Positions 28,664 to 37,427 of a stretch of 64,000 nucleotides of DNA are shown here, piece by piece. The notes under the pieces were generated by a model. It was not told where the DNA came from and did not search any database. It was given only the letters and a program-made list of their open reading frames with translations. Position 1 is the first letter of the stretch. The number at the start of each line of letters is the position of its first letter. The stretch lies in the NCBI RefSeq assembly GCF_018595715.1, contig NZ_JAHEOJ010000025.1, positions 4,300 to 68,299 on the forward strand. Reading direction: 5' to 3'. Position numbers and translations under genes: made by a program. This DNA comes from Glaciecola sp. XM2 (GTDB taxonomy: Bacteria; Pseudomonadota; Gammaproteobacteria; Enterobacterales; Alteromonadaceae).

Positions 28664-29881
28664 ATGAATTATCAGGCCTACGACTATCTTGCCCGCACAG
28701 GACAAGTAATGAACGAAGGATTGAGCCTAGTAAACGATATTGTTTCACACCCGGCAAACCCACTCTCTCATACATGGACAGGCAGATTAACCAAAGCAAC
28801 GCTTGAAACCGCGATGCGAGTCACTCGCAGATACGACAAGCTCGGATTCAATATTGAAGAAATAGAAAGTGAAGGCAAAAAATTCAGAGTCACTGAAGAA
28901 ATAGTGGTTTCAAAGCCCTTTTGTGACCTTATGCACTTTAAGCGTATCGGTCATTCCAATAAAGATAAAGTGCTTTTAGTCGCTCCCTTATCTGGTCACC
29001 ATGCCACCTTATTAAAGGGTACCGTTGAAGCCCTTATTCCAGATCACGAAGTGTACATCACCGACTGGGCAGACGCCCGCGAAGTGCCACTTGAAGACGG
29101 CCCGTTTAGCTTTGATTGCTATGTTTCTTACCTGATCGAGTTTTTAAACTTTTTAGGGGAAGACACGCATTTAATTGCAATATGTCAACCTACCGTACAA
29201 GCATTAATTGCAACGGCAGTAATGGCAGAAGAAAAAAGTGTTAACACACCAAAAACGTTGACGCTCATGGCCGGTCCTTTGGATACCACGAAAAATCCAA
29301 CCCGTGTGAATGAGTTTGCGCACAGTCGTCCCATGTCATGGTATAAAAATGTTGCGATCATGCAGGTACCTGTAGGCTACCCTGGGCAAGGCCGCAAAGT
29401 ATATCCAGGATTTATGCAATTAGGTGGATTCATTTCGATGAATCAAAAAGCCCATATGCAAAAATATCAAAACTATTTCCAAAACTTATTGTTTGGTGAA
29501 GATGAAGATGCGGATCGCTTCCGTGCATTTTATGATGAATACATGGCAGTCTTAGATATGCCGGCAGAATTTTATCTAGAGACTATTGAGCGCATCTTTA
29601 AAAACAATGAAGTTGCCAACAAAACCATTACGTATCAAGGCAAAGTGGTAAACTTTGACGCTATCGATAATACCCCTTTGCTCACCGTTGAGGGCGCAAA
29701 TGATGATATTTGTGGTTTAGGGCAAACCGAAGCCGCGCAAGACATATGCAAGAACATTCCAAAGTCGATGCGTAAACACCACGTACAAGTTGGCGCAGGA
29801 CACTATGGGATTTTCAGTGGTTCGATGTATCGCAAAAATATTCGACCCATCGTGACAGAGTTTATCCATAAATATGAATAA
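28664..29881 (+). CDS. phaZ: Intracellular PHA depolymerase
   Basis: Mobilises stored PHA by hydrolysis or thiolysis at the granule. At 405 aa it matches the PhaZa1/TIGR01849 family. The alpha/beta-hydrolase core has LLVAPLSGHHATLLKGTVEALIP, an Asp-rich VYITDWADAREVP, and a nucleophile elbow with Cys in LIAICQPTVQALIA, as in Cupriavidus PhaZ1. The C-terminal His region is GAGHYGIFSGSMYRKNI. AGGAG lies 7 nt before the ATG at 28664. Terminators lie on both sides, so it is a single-gene unit within the PHA locus. Confidence 0.94.
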   Translation: MNYQAYDYLARTGQVMNEGLSLVNDIVSHPANPLSHTWTGRLTKATLETAMRVTRRYDKLGFNIEEIESEGKKFRVTEEIVVSKPFCDLMHFKRIGHSNKDKVLLVAPLSGHHATLLKGTVEALIPDHEVYITDWADAREVPLEDGPFSFDCYVSYLIEFLNFLGEDTHLIAICQPTVQALIATAVMAEEKSVNTPKTLTLMAGPLDTTKNPTRVNEFAHSRPMSWYKNVAIMQVPVGYPGQGRKVYPGFMQLGGFISMNQKAHMQKYQNYFQNLLFGEDEDADRFRAFYDEYMAVLDMPAEFYLETIERIFKNNEVANKTITYQGKVVNFDAIDNTPLLTVEGANDDICGLGQTEAAQDICKNIPKSMRKHHVQVGAGHYGIFSGSMYRKNIRPIVTEFIHKYE

Positions 29882-29898
29882 GGGCGAAAGCCCTTTTT
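29880..29898 (+). terminator. Intrinsic terminator of phaZ
   Basis: AAGGGC and GCCCTT form a 6-bp stem with a GAAA tetraloop followed by TTT. The hairpin begins within the phaZ stop codon. Confidence 0.82.
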
Positions 29899-29979
29899 CT
29901 TTGCGAATTTCATTTGTGCTGGTGAACGAGTTTCGCTAATCTGGCTCTAAAGTCATATTACACAAATGGTGGCGCTACT

Positions 29980-31200
29980 TTGAACATAAAACATATCGGT
30001 TGGATAATTGCGCTAGCGCTTTGTTGCTTAGAAACCCAAGCGAATGAGCTGCAACTTTATATCGCCCAGCAAAAATCTCAGTTCGATGCCTGTTTAACCG
30101 AAAAAAAAGCCGAAGCGATTGCAGCGGGTGTTACCTCACAGCGCGCTGAACAAGAGTTTGCAAATATGCAGTTCATCCCGCGCGTCATTGAACTTGACCG
30201 CTCTCAACCTGAATTTGTATCGACTTTCCCCTCTTACTTTTCAAAGCGCGTCAATCAATGGCGCATTGATAAAGGCCGTGAAAAATACGCAGAGCATAAA
30301 GCATTTTTAGCAACGCTTAACGAAAAGTACACAGTGCCTAGCCACTATCTTATTTCATTTTGGGGATTAGAAACCAACTACGGCGGATACAAGGGGAATA
30401 TGTCTACCCTAGATTCGCTGGCAACCTTGGCCTGTGAACCTAGACGCGCCACGTTTTTTACCCAAGAACTCTTCTTAGCTTTAAAGCTGATGGATCGTGA
30501 AGGCCTAAGTCGCTCCCAAATGCAGGGCTCATGGGCCGGTGCGATGGGGCATACTCAGTTTATGCCAACAGCCTATACCAATTATGCGATTGATGGTGAT
30601 GGTGACGGCGTGGTGAATTTGTGGGAAAGTGAAAAAGACGCACTCGCGTCAGCCGCTCATTTTTTATGGAAGTTAGGTTGGACTCCTGGTCAGCGTTGGG
30701 GACGAGAAGTAAAGCTACCAAGTAATTTTGACTATGCTTTAAGCGGTGGTCAGCGCAAAACCGTGAATGAATGGGCTCAGTTAGGTGTGACAAAAGCAGA
30801 TGGTGAGTCACTGGGCGATAGCGACATTATGGCAAAGCTTTTGGTCCCCGCAGGCGCATCTGGGCCTGCGTTTTTAACCTATGCTAATTTCAATACCATA
30901 CTGCGTTGGAATAACTCTGAATTTTATGGCATTGCGGTGGGCCAATTGGCTAACCGTATCATTGGTCAAGACGCCATCGTTGCTCCACTGCCTGATTTAC
31001 CTACTTACAGCATTGCGCAAATGGCGAGTGTACAACGTCAACTCAATGCGCTGGGTTTTGATGTAGGAGGCGCCGACGGGATTATCGGTCCAGCCACTAG
31101 GAAGGGTTTACGCGCATTTCAAACAGCCAATAATTTGATTGCCGATGGTTTTCCCTCTCAAGAGACTGTCACCCTTTTGCGCGAAAAGTCTGCGCTTTAG
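29980..31200 (+). CDS. Lytic murein transglycosylase (MltB-like) with PG-binding domain
   Basis: Periplasmic peptidoglycan lyase of 406 aa. A signal peptide (about residues 1-21) is followed by an SLT_2/GH103 catalytic domain with the Glu in SFWGLETNYGGYKG and the conserved GSWAGAMGHTQFMPTAY and DGDGDGVVNLW. The C-terminus is a PG_binding_1 domain (QMASVQRQLNALGFDVGGADGIIGPATRKGLRAFQ). No lipobox Cys is seen at the cleavage point, so it is probably soluble. The start must be the TTG at 29980, because an upstream ATG at 29965 stops after five codons and the signal peptide is needed. It lies between phaZ and phaB but has no obvious PHA role. Confidence 0.92.
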   Translation: MNIKHIGWIIALALCCLETQANELQLYIAQQKSQFDACLTEKKAEAIAAGVTSQRAEQEFANMQFIPRVIELDRSQPEFVSTFPSYFSKRVNQWRIDKGREKYAEHKAFLATLNEKYTVPSHYLISFWGLETNYGGYKGNMSTLDSLATLACEPRRATFFTQELFLALKLMDREGLSRSQMQGSWAGAMGHTQFMPTAYTNYAIDGDGDGVVNLWESEKDALASAAHFLWKLGWTPGQRWGREVKLPSNFDYALSGGQRKTVNEWAQLGVTKADGESLGDSDIMAKLLVPAGASGPAFLTYANFNTILRWNNSEFYGIAVGQLANRIIGQDAIVAPLPDLPTYSIAQMASVQRQLNALGFDVGGADGIIGPATRKGLRAFQTANNLIADGFPSQETVTLLREKSAL

Positions 31201-31228
31201 TTGCAATAAATAACCAAACGCATAAAAA

Positions 31229-31254
31229 AGGCCCTCGCGCTTGAGGGCCTCTTT
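31229..31254. terminator. Bidirectional intrinsic terminator
   Basis: AGGCCCTC and GAGGGCCT form a perfect 8-bp stem with a 6-nt loop, preceded by six A residues and followed by CTTTAA. It separates the convergent transglycosylase and phaB genes. Confidence 0.88.
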
Positions 31255-31282
31255 AATACTGCATATATCCAAGACGTTCGCC

Positions 31283-32005
31283 TTAGTACATGTGTTGTCC
31301 GCCATTGATAGATAACGTTGAACCGGTAATAAAGCCAGATTCATCATCCACTAAAAACGCAACACTATTGGCAATATCTTCAGGCTTACCTAATCGGCCA
31401 ACCGGAATAGTTTTGATGATTTTTGCTAATACTTCAGGTGGCACGGCGCGAACCATATCGGTGTCAACATAACCAGGGGCAATCGCGTTAACCGTAATGC
31501 CTTTGCCTGCGCCTTCTAAGGCGAGTGCTTTTGTAAACCCATGAATACCCGATTTAGCTGCAGCGTAGTTAACTTGTCCATACTGACCCGCTTGCCCGTT
31601 GACGGAGCCTACATTAATAATGCGTCCAAAGCCTCGATTGCGCATACCGTCAATCACCGCGCGACAGGTGTTGAAACATGATGCAAGGTTAGTTTGAATA
31701 ACCGCGTCCCATTGCTCAAAGCTCATACGATGCATGGTACCGTCGCGTGTGATGCCAGCGTTATTCACTAACACATCAACAGGACCATAAGTGCTCTCAA
31801 TAGATTGAATGGCGGCTTGAACGGCCTCAAAATCAGAAACATCGAATTTTACCGCTGGAATGCCTGTGCGCTCAGTAAATTCTTGCGCTTTTACGTCGTT
31901 ACCGCCATAGTTTGCGACAACAGTGTATCCTTTGCTTTTTAGGGTTGTACAGATGGCTTCGCCTATACCGCGAGTGCCGCCCGTAACGAGTGCTACTCTG
32001 CTCAT
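31283..32005 (-). CDS. phaB: Acetoacetyl-CoA reductase (PhaB)
   Basis: NADPH-dependent short-chain dehydrogenase of 240 aa that makes (R)-3-hydroxybutyryl-CoA for PhaC. The Rossmann glycine motif is VTGGTRGIGEAI, the NNAG motif is LVNNAGITRDGTMHRM, the catalytic Ser is in NVGSVNGQAGQYGQ, and YxxxK is in YAAAKSG. The NGQxGQ region and the length favour PhaB over FabG, as does the PHA context, although the two families are close. phaA (ketothiolase) is not in the window. AGGA lies 8 nt upstream of the ATG at 32005. Confidence 0.93.
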   Translation of the reverse strand: MSRVALVTGGTRGIGEAICTTLKSKGYTVVANYGGNDVKAQEFTERTGIPAVKFDVSDFEAVQAAIQSIESTYGPVDVLVNNAGITRDGTMHRMSFEQWDAVIQTNLASCFNTCRAVIDGMRNRGFGRIINVGSVNGQAGQYGQVNYAAAKSGIHGFTKALALEGAGKGITVNAIAPGYVDTDMVRAVPPEVLAKIIKTIPVGRLGKPEDIANSVAFLVDDESGFITGSTLSINGGQHMY

Positions 32006-32136
32006 TGCTATGTATCCTTTTAAAATATGCGTTATGTGTGCTTACCCGCTCATTTATAACGTGTTGCAATGACAGTTGTAATGCGACTTTAGTAGATTGC
32101 GTTAATTTGCATCTTTAAGGTTGATATTGATCACAT

Positions 32137-32310
32137 TTATGCCTGAAACAACATGATCGGAACGTTATCAGTTCCGCTCTCAAGGGCAATTTGCAGGTCT
32201 TGGTCAGTAAACCCTGCATTAGTCAGTGCGCTGTAGGCGATTTGTCTTGCGATTATCGTCTGGCTTTGATCACAATATGTTTCTAAGGCATTTTCGATGT
32301 ATGAGTTCAT
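32137..32310 (-). CDS. Small hypothetical protein (57 aa)
   Basis: An open frame of 57 codons from ATG at 32310 to TAA at 32137, starting MNSYIENALETYCDQSQ and ending NVPIMLFQA. The composition looks protein-like: two amphipathic helices split by GFTDQDLQ. I do not recognise a family. No clear Shine-Dalgarno site precedes the ATG. It fills most of the 424-bp gap between phaB and purU and lies upstream of phaB on the same strand. Confidence 0.45.
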   Translation of the reverse strand: MNSYIENALETYCDQSQTIIARQIAYSALTNAGFTDQDLQIALESGTDNVPIMLFQA

Positions 32311-32429
32311 GCTATCAGGTTTTAATATGAGACTATAGTCTTACTTACGCAACAAGTGTGCCTAAGTTTAGTTTGTTTTTTGTACAATTTATAAGTCTAT
32401 GATTTACTAAATTTTTTGGAGTATAAATA

Positions 32430-33278
32430 GTGTCATCTAGTATTCGTCTCGTGATCGACTGTCCGGACCAAGTAGGCTTAGTTGCCGCTGTTTCGGCATT
32501 TCTTGCCGCCCACCACGTCAGTATTCTAGAGGCTAGCCACCATACCGACCGGCATTTGAATCGGTTTTTCATGCGCCACGAAATTGATGCAAATTCACTC
32601 TCCATAGATTTAGAGGCACTCAAAGACGCATTTTCAGTACTTGCTGAGAAATATGAAATGACATGGTCTTTAACACACTCAGCCACCAAACAACGTATGG
32701 CATTGCTTGCCAGTCACGAATCGCATTGCCTTAATGATGTATTGCACCGCTGGCATAGCGATGAACTGCACTGTGATATTCCTTGCATCATTGGCAATCA
32801 TAAAAGTATGGAGCAGTATGCAAAGTGGTATCAGGTACCCTTTCATTATATTGATTTTAAAGATAAGGCTGCCGCGTTTGTGAAAATTGAAGAGCTCCTA
32901 AGGCAATATGAAATTGATTTAGTTGTCCTAGCGAGGTTTATGCAGATTGTACCGGCATCGTTATGCCGCGCCTATGCTGGGCGCATGATTAACATTCATC
33001 ATAGCTTTTTACCCTCTTTTGCTGGAGCAAGACCATATCAGCAAGCCTATGATCGCGGCGTCAAACTGATTGGAGCAACCTGCCATTACGTCACATCAGA
33101 TTTAGATGAAGGACCTATTATCGAACAAGAAGTCATGCGTATTAGCCACAGTGACAGTGCACAAGATATGGTAAGAAAAGGCAAGCGTTGTGAAATCAAC
33201 GCGCTTGCTAATGGGATACGCTATCACTTAGAAGAGCGCGTGATCATCTGCGAGCACAAAACGGTAGTGTTCGATTAA
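32430..33278 (+). CDS. purU: Formyltetrahydrofolate deformylase
   Basis: Hydrolyses 10-formyl-tetrahydrofolate to formate and tetrahydrofolate, balancing one-carbon pools. An N-terminal ACT domain (about residues 1-85, beginning IRLVIDCPDQVGLVAAVSAFL) is followed by a formyltransferase-fold domain: CIIGNHKSM, INIHHSFLPSFAGARPYQQAY with the active-site Asn and His, and VTSDLDEGPIIEQE with the catalytic Asp. At 282 aa it matches E. coli PurU. The start is GTG at 32430 with GGAG 8 nt upstream. The last 4 bases overlap the convergent waaA gene. Confidence 0.96.
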   Translation: MSSSIRLVIDCPDQVGLVAAVSAFLAAHHVSILEASHHTDRHLNRFFMRHEIDANSLSIDLEALKDAFSVLAEKYEMTWSLTHSATKQRMALLASHESHCLNDVLHRWHSDELHCDIPCIIGNHKSMEQYAKWYQVPFHYIDFKDKAAAFVKIEELLRQYEIDLVVLARFMQIVPASLCRAYAGRMINIHHSFLPSFAGARPYQQAYDRGVKLIGATCHYVTSDLDEGPIIEQEVMRISHSDSAQDMVRKGKRCEINALANGIRYHLEERVIICEHKTVVFD

Positions 33279-34612
33279 GCCTGCGCATGCTCATGGGGTA
33301 GCACCGGCTCAAGCACCTGAAGTGTCGCCTCAACCGCTCCGCTATTTCTTTCAAGCACTTCTTTTCCTTTCATACCAGCCTCGTTTGCAAGCGCTGGTTC
33401 AGATAGCCATGTCTTCAATACCTCTGCATGCTGAGACACTGATTCACCCACAAACAGCGCGCCTTGAGTCTGTAGGTATTGAGTGATGGATGGATTATTA
33501 AATGTACTAGGGCCCATCACCATGGGTTTAGCATACAGTGCGCATTCAAGGGCATTATGCCCGCCTTTAGGCGCAATACTGCCTCCAATAAAAGCACACG
33601 AGCAGAGCTCATAGCATGCCTTCAACCAGCCCATTTTATCAATCAACACCACATCCGCTGTTTGGTCTTTATCATTGACAGCAGCAGATGCACGTTGCAC
33701 AGATAAACCTGCGGCCTTTAAGATAAGGTACACATCATCAAATCTATGAGGATGTCGCGGCACAACCATCATGCAAAGGTGCTCAAATTCTTTTCGTAAG
33801 GTTTTGTACACCTCAACCATAAACTTCTCTTCACCATCATGGGTACTTGCCGCTACCAGAATTTGCGCCTTGTCATCAAAAAATCGATGGCGAAGCTCCT
33901 GTGCTTTTTGTGTATCTGCGGCGTCCGCTGTTAAATCAAATTTCATATTTTGTGTCAGCCGAAGCTGTGGCTTGTACACCCCGAGGCTCAAAAAATTATC
34001 ATACGAGCTTTGGCTCTGCGCGCAGACAAAAGTAAAATGGCGAAGCGCCGGGCGCATAAATGCACGATATCGCATGTATGTTGGTAACGATTGCGAGGAT
34101 AAACGCGCGTTAATTAAACAAACGGGTATTTTGCGCTGACGGCATTTTGTTAGCATATTCGGCCAAATTTCTACCTCAGTCACCAATACTAATTTAGGCG
34201 AAAGAACCTTTAAAAAGCGCCCTATCGTAAAGGGCAAATCAACAGGCAAGTAATGATGCTGAACACCGTCTTTAAAAAGGTTAAAAGCATGCACTGCTCC
34301 GGTGGTAGAGCTAGTCGTAACGGTAATGGGCAAATGAGCAAAGTGCTTTACTAAATATCGCACTAGATTTTGCGCTGCATTGACCTCCCCCACCGAGGCA
34401 CAATGTACCAAAATACCATTGGGCTTTATGTTTTTTGGCATTAACGCAAAACGCTCTTTAAATCGGCGATGCGCCATGCCTGAATGTGATACTGGCAGAC
34501 GTAACTTTTTTCTCATCAATGCAAATAATAAGGGCAGACTTACAAGCAACATCGCTGTGTACATGTAACGAATAGCCGTAAAAATGAATGTTGGTTTGTA
34601 GGGCTTAATCAT
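33275..34612 (-). CDS. waaA: 3-deoxy-D-manno-octulosonic acid (Kdo) transferase
   Basis: Inner-membrane glycosyltransferase that adds Kdo to lipid A precursor. An N-terminal membrane helix (about residues 15-35) is followed by the GT30 core: the catalytic Glu in CASVGEVNAAQNL, TEVEIWPNML, CLINARLSSQS, and the C-terminal GGHNALECALYAKPMVMGP. At 445 aa it is normal to slightly long. The ATG at 34612 overlaps the stop of the upstream PAS hybrid kinase gene as ATGA, so its translation is probably coupled to that gene, an unusual partner for an LPS core gene. Confidence 0.95.
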   Translation of the reverse strand: MIKPYKPTFIFTAIRYMYTAMLLVSLPLLFALMRKKLRLPVSHSGMAHRRFKERFALMPKNIKPNGILVHCASVGEVNAAQNLVRYLVKHFAHLPITVTTSSTTGAVHAFNLFKDGVQHHYLPVDLPFTIGRFLKVLSPKLVLVTEVEIWPNMLTKCRQRKIPVCLINARLSSQSLPTYMRYRAFMRPALRHFTFVCAQSQSSYDNFLSLGVYKPQLRLTQNMKFDLTADAADTQKAQELRHRFFDDKAQILVAASTHDGEEKFMVEVYKTLRKEFEHLCMMVVPRHPHRFDDVYLILKAAGLSVQRASAAVNDKDQTADVVLIDKMGWLKACYELCSCAFIGGSIAPKGGHNALECALYAKPMVMGPSTFNNPSITQYLQTQGALFVGESVSQHAEVLKTWLSEPALANEAGMKGKEVLERNSGAVEATLQVLEPVLPHEHAQA

Positions 34613-37281
34613 AAATTACGTAAGAGTATGTCCATCAGCTGTTTGTGGGTAAACGGTTTTATTAAGACATCTACCATGCCCACATCATAGCAGCGCTGTA
34701 TATCTTCTTGTAGAGCATGAGCAGTCGCTGCAATGATGGTGTGCTGCCTGACTTTTTCATTTTTATGATGCTTAATCTTACTTGTGGCTTGATAACCATC
34801 TAAACGCGGCATTTGACAGTCCATGATGATCATATCAAAACACTCGCCGGTGTTAAGTAACGCTAATGCTTCTAGCCCATCGTTTGCCACTTTTGTCTTT
34901 ATACCGAAACTCTGTAACATTTCATGGCATACGACCTGATTGATTTCATTGTCTTCGGCAATCAGAATGCGTTTACCCTCTAAGCTATTTATATTGACCT
35001 TACTATTTTTTTGATAATGATTGGCTACATTGACAATCGCTTGTTCGACCGATTTAGAAGAATCTTCGAACGTATGCTTGAGACTCGTCATTCTCCATTT
35101 TTGGTCTACATATGTGTTAGGCTCAGCTAATAACCAATACAGGCTTTGATGTTCACGCATCACACGTTTGACCGACGGTATCAACGTATCCATCGTCCAT
35201 TTTGCAGAATCGCCAAAAATAGTCACGATACGCCATTTTTGTTCGCTTTTTAAAACAGAAATAAGTGCTCGGCCAGAGTCCACAAGTTTTATATCGAGGC
35301 GATAATTTTCGGCTAGCGCTTCCCACATCTTTCGCTGGGCTACATCAGCGATTAATACAATCATCGCGGGCAATTGCAATGAGTTTAAGGCGGACTGTTC
35401 ACGAGATATCGCTTGCTCAATGGGCAGTGAGAAAGCAAACTCACTGCCTTGGCCCAATTGGCTTACCACATGGATTTTACCGCCTAATAAGGTGACTAAT
35501 TGCTTCGTAATGCTCAGTCCTAAGCCAGTGCCACCATATTCGCGCGAAAAGCTCGAATCCAACTGCTCAAATTCATTAAATAGCTTTGAAATATCACTGT
35601 CAGCGATTCCCACACCTGTGTCGGTAATGCTAATACTTAGACTTTCTTCATCTGGCCGAGAAACATCGACCTTAATTGAGCCTTTTTCAGTGAACTTGAT
35701 CGCATTACTGCATAAATTGTTGAGTATCTGCTTGAGACGTTCCTTATCGCTTACCATTAAATCTGGCACATCACTGTCAATATTTACCGTAAAGGTAAGC
35801 CCCTTCTTTTGCGCCGCGACCTTGTGAATGTAGAGGCTTTCTTTCATCAATAATAGCAAGTCAAACGTCGTATTCTTTAAAGATTGTTTATTCGCTTCTA
35901 GCTTGCTGAAGTCAAGCACTTGATTGACCAAATACAGCAGTTCCTCGGCGCTTCGTTGGATCATTTGTGTAAACTCTATTTGCGTTTGAGACAAGGATGT
36001 TTGTTGCAATAAGTCCGACAACCCCATAATGCCGTTAATGGGTGTGCGCAGTTCATGACTCATATTAGCTAAAAATGCACTTTTCGCTCGCATCGCCTGA
36101 TTGGCTTTTAGTGCCGCAAGACGCATATGGGAAATATCCTGAAACGCGCCCTTAATTTTTACCGGTTGTTCATCCACATATTCAGCATAACCCACCGCTT
36201 TTACCCATATTTCGCGTTTTTTGGCGGTAATAAATGGCAACTCCAAATCAAAGGGTTCACCCGAGGTGATACAATCCTCAACAGCTTTTATAATCAATGG
36301 CTTTGCACTTGGCGCATAAAATTCAAATGCTTCTTCTACGGTAACGTGTGTGCCTAAGGGCAGGTCGTGAATATGATAAACATGATCAGACCAGATAACC
36401 TGATTTGTTTTAATATCAAGAGAATAAAAACCGAGGTTAGCGATACGCGCGGTTGCTTCAAGAATCTCATTGTTTTCTTGCAGGCGAGTTTCTAATTCTC
36501 GTTGCGCAGTCGTATCTTTTGCATAAATCACAAAACCTTGCAAATGCTCTTGTTCAAACATCGGATGCACAATGATTTGTAGCCAATACTCTTGATTGTC
36601 GACGGTGGTGCACTGCAACTCGGCGCTGTTCATCAAACCAGAATGAAGAGCAGATGAGACTTGCTCCCATTGCTCGACATCATTTGCGTGCTGTGAAAAT
36701 GTTAAGAATGACTGCCCCAATTGCAAGCCAAATTGATCTTGAAAAAAATGTTCAGCGGTCTGGTTCAACCAAGTAATGTCTGCAACTTCATTTAACAACA
36801 ATACCGATTCGTTAGCATTTGTAGCCACTGTCATAAGCTGGTGGTTTTGAACGGTGCGGTCTTTAAGCTTTTGTTCAGAGTTTCGCAGTGAGTTAGACAT
36901 GTCATTAAACAATTCAGACTGCGTAATGGTCGCGACTGTATAATCCTTCCCATCTAAACTTAATGGCCTAAGTGCAATACACACGTGTACAACGTGTCCT
37001 AGTTTATGTAACGCTGGAAAAACATCGCCGCTCCCCATATCCCTAGGTATCGCAGAGGCTTGAAACGACTTTATATGCTCATGGTGATGCTTACGAAACT
37101 CTTGGGGTACAAGTATGGAAATGTTTTGTTGTAGCATATATTGAGGGGAGTAGCCCAAAAGGTTCTCTATTGCAGCGTTACAAAAACGGACTTTTGCGTC
37201 TGAATCTATCACTAAAATAGCGCTCGGACAGGCGTCAAATATTTGCGTAATGTGCGAGGCTAAGTCTGTCTGGATGGACAA
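34609..37281 (-). CDS. PAS-PAS-PAS hybrid sensor histidine kinase
   Basis: Cytoplasmic hybrid kinase of about 890 aa without visible transmembrane helices. It has three PAS domains: about residues 10-120 (FDACPSAILVIDSDAKVRFCNAAIENLLGY), about 145-265, and about 280-395 of PAS_3 type (NLGFYSLDIKTNQVIWSD). HisKA follows with FLANMSHELRTPINGIMGL, then HATPase_c (DTGVGIADSDISKLF, GTGLGLSITKQLV) and a C-terminal receiver (ILIAEDNEINQ, IIMDCQMPRLDGYQAT). There is no Hpt domain, so a separate phosphotransferase is expected. The start is uncertain: the frame opens at 37326 with a TTG, and I prefer the TTG at 37281, with GGA upstream, that begins LSIQTDLASH. It is divergent from the sigma54 activator and coupled to waaA. 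Confidence 0.9.
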   Translation of the reverse strand: MSIQTDLASHITQIFDACPSAILVIDSDAKVRFCNAAIENLLGYSPQYMLQQNISILVPQEFRKHHHEHIKSFQASAIPRDMGSGDVFPALHKLGHVVHVCIALRPLSLDGKDYTVATITQSELFNDMSNSLRNSEQKLKDRTVQNHQLMTVATNANESVLLLNEVADITWLNQTAEHFFQDQFGLQLGQSFLTFSQHANDVEQWEQVSSALHSGLMNSAELQCTTVDNQEYWLQIIVHPMFEQEHLQGFVIYAKDTTAQRELETRLQENNEILEATARIANLGFYSLDIKTNQVIWSDHVYHIHDLPLGTHVTVEEAFEFYAPSAKPLIIKAVEDCITSGEPFDLELPFITAKKREIWVKAVGYAEYVDEQPVKIKGAFQDISHMRLAALKANQAMRAKSAFLANMSHELRTPINGIMGLSDLLQQTSLSQTQIEFTQMIQRSAEELLYLVNQVLDFSKLEANKQSLKNTTFDLLLLMKESLYIHKVAAQKKGLTFTVNIDSDVPDLMVSDKERLKQILNNLCSNAIKFTEKGSIKVDVSRPDEESLSISITDTGVGIADSDISKLFNEFEQLDSSFSREYGGTGLGLSITKQLVTLLGGKIHVVSQLGQGSEFAFSLPIEQAISREQSALNSLQLPAMIVLIADVAQRKMWEALAENYRLDIKLVDSGRALISVLKSEQKWRIVTIFGDSAKWTMDTLIPSVKRVMREHQSLYWLLAEPNTYVDQKWRMTSLKHTFEDSSKSVEQAIVNVANHYQKNSKVNINSLEGKRILIAEDNEINQVVCHEMLQSFGIKTKVANDGLEALALLNTGECFDMIIMDCQMPRLDGYQATSKIKHHKNEKVRQHTIIAATAHALQEDIQRCYDVGMVDVLIKPFTHKQLMDILLRNL

Positions 37282-37427
37282 AATGGTATTTCCACAGCGG
37301 TTGCGTGTGCAAATACAGTAAAACAAAGGTCACCACGAGTAAAGCCTTGCGCATAAATTATCAAATTCTTAAAGAAAACCGCCAGATATACCGATATAAC
37401 TTAAATGATCCATTAGTAAAAGTAGTA

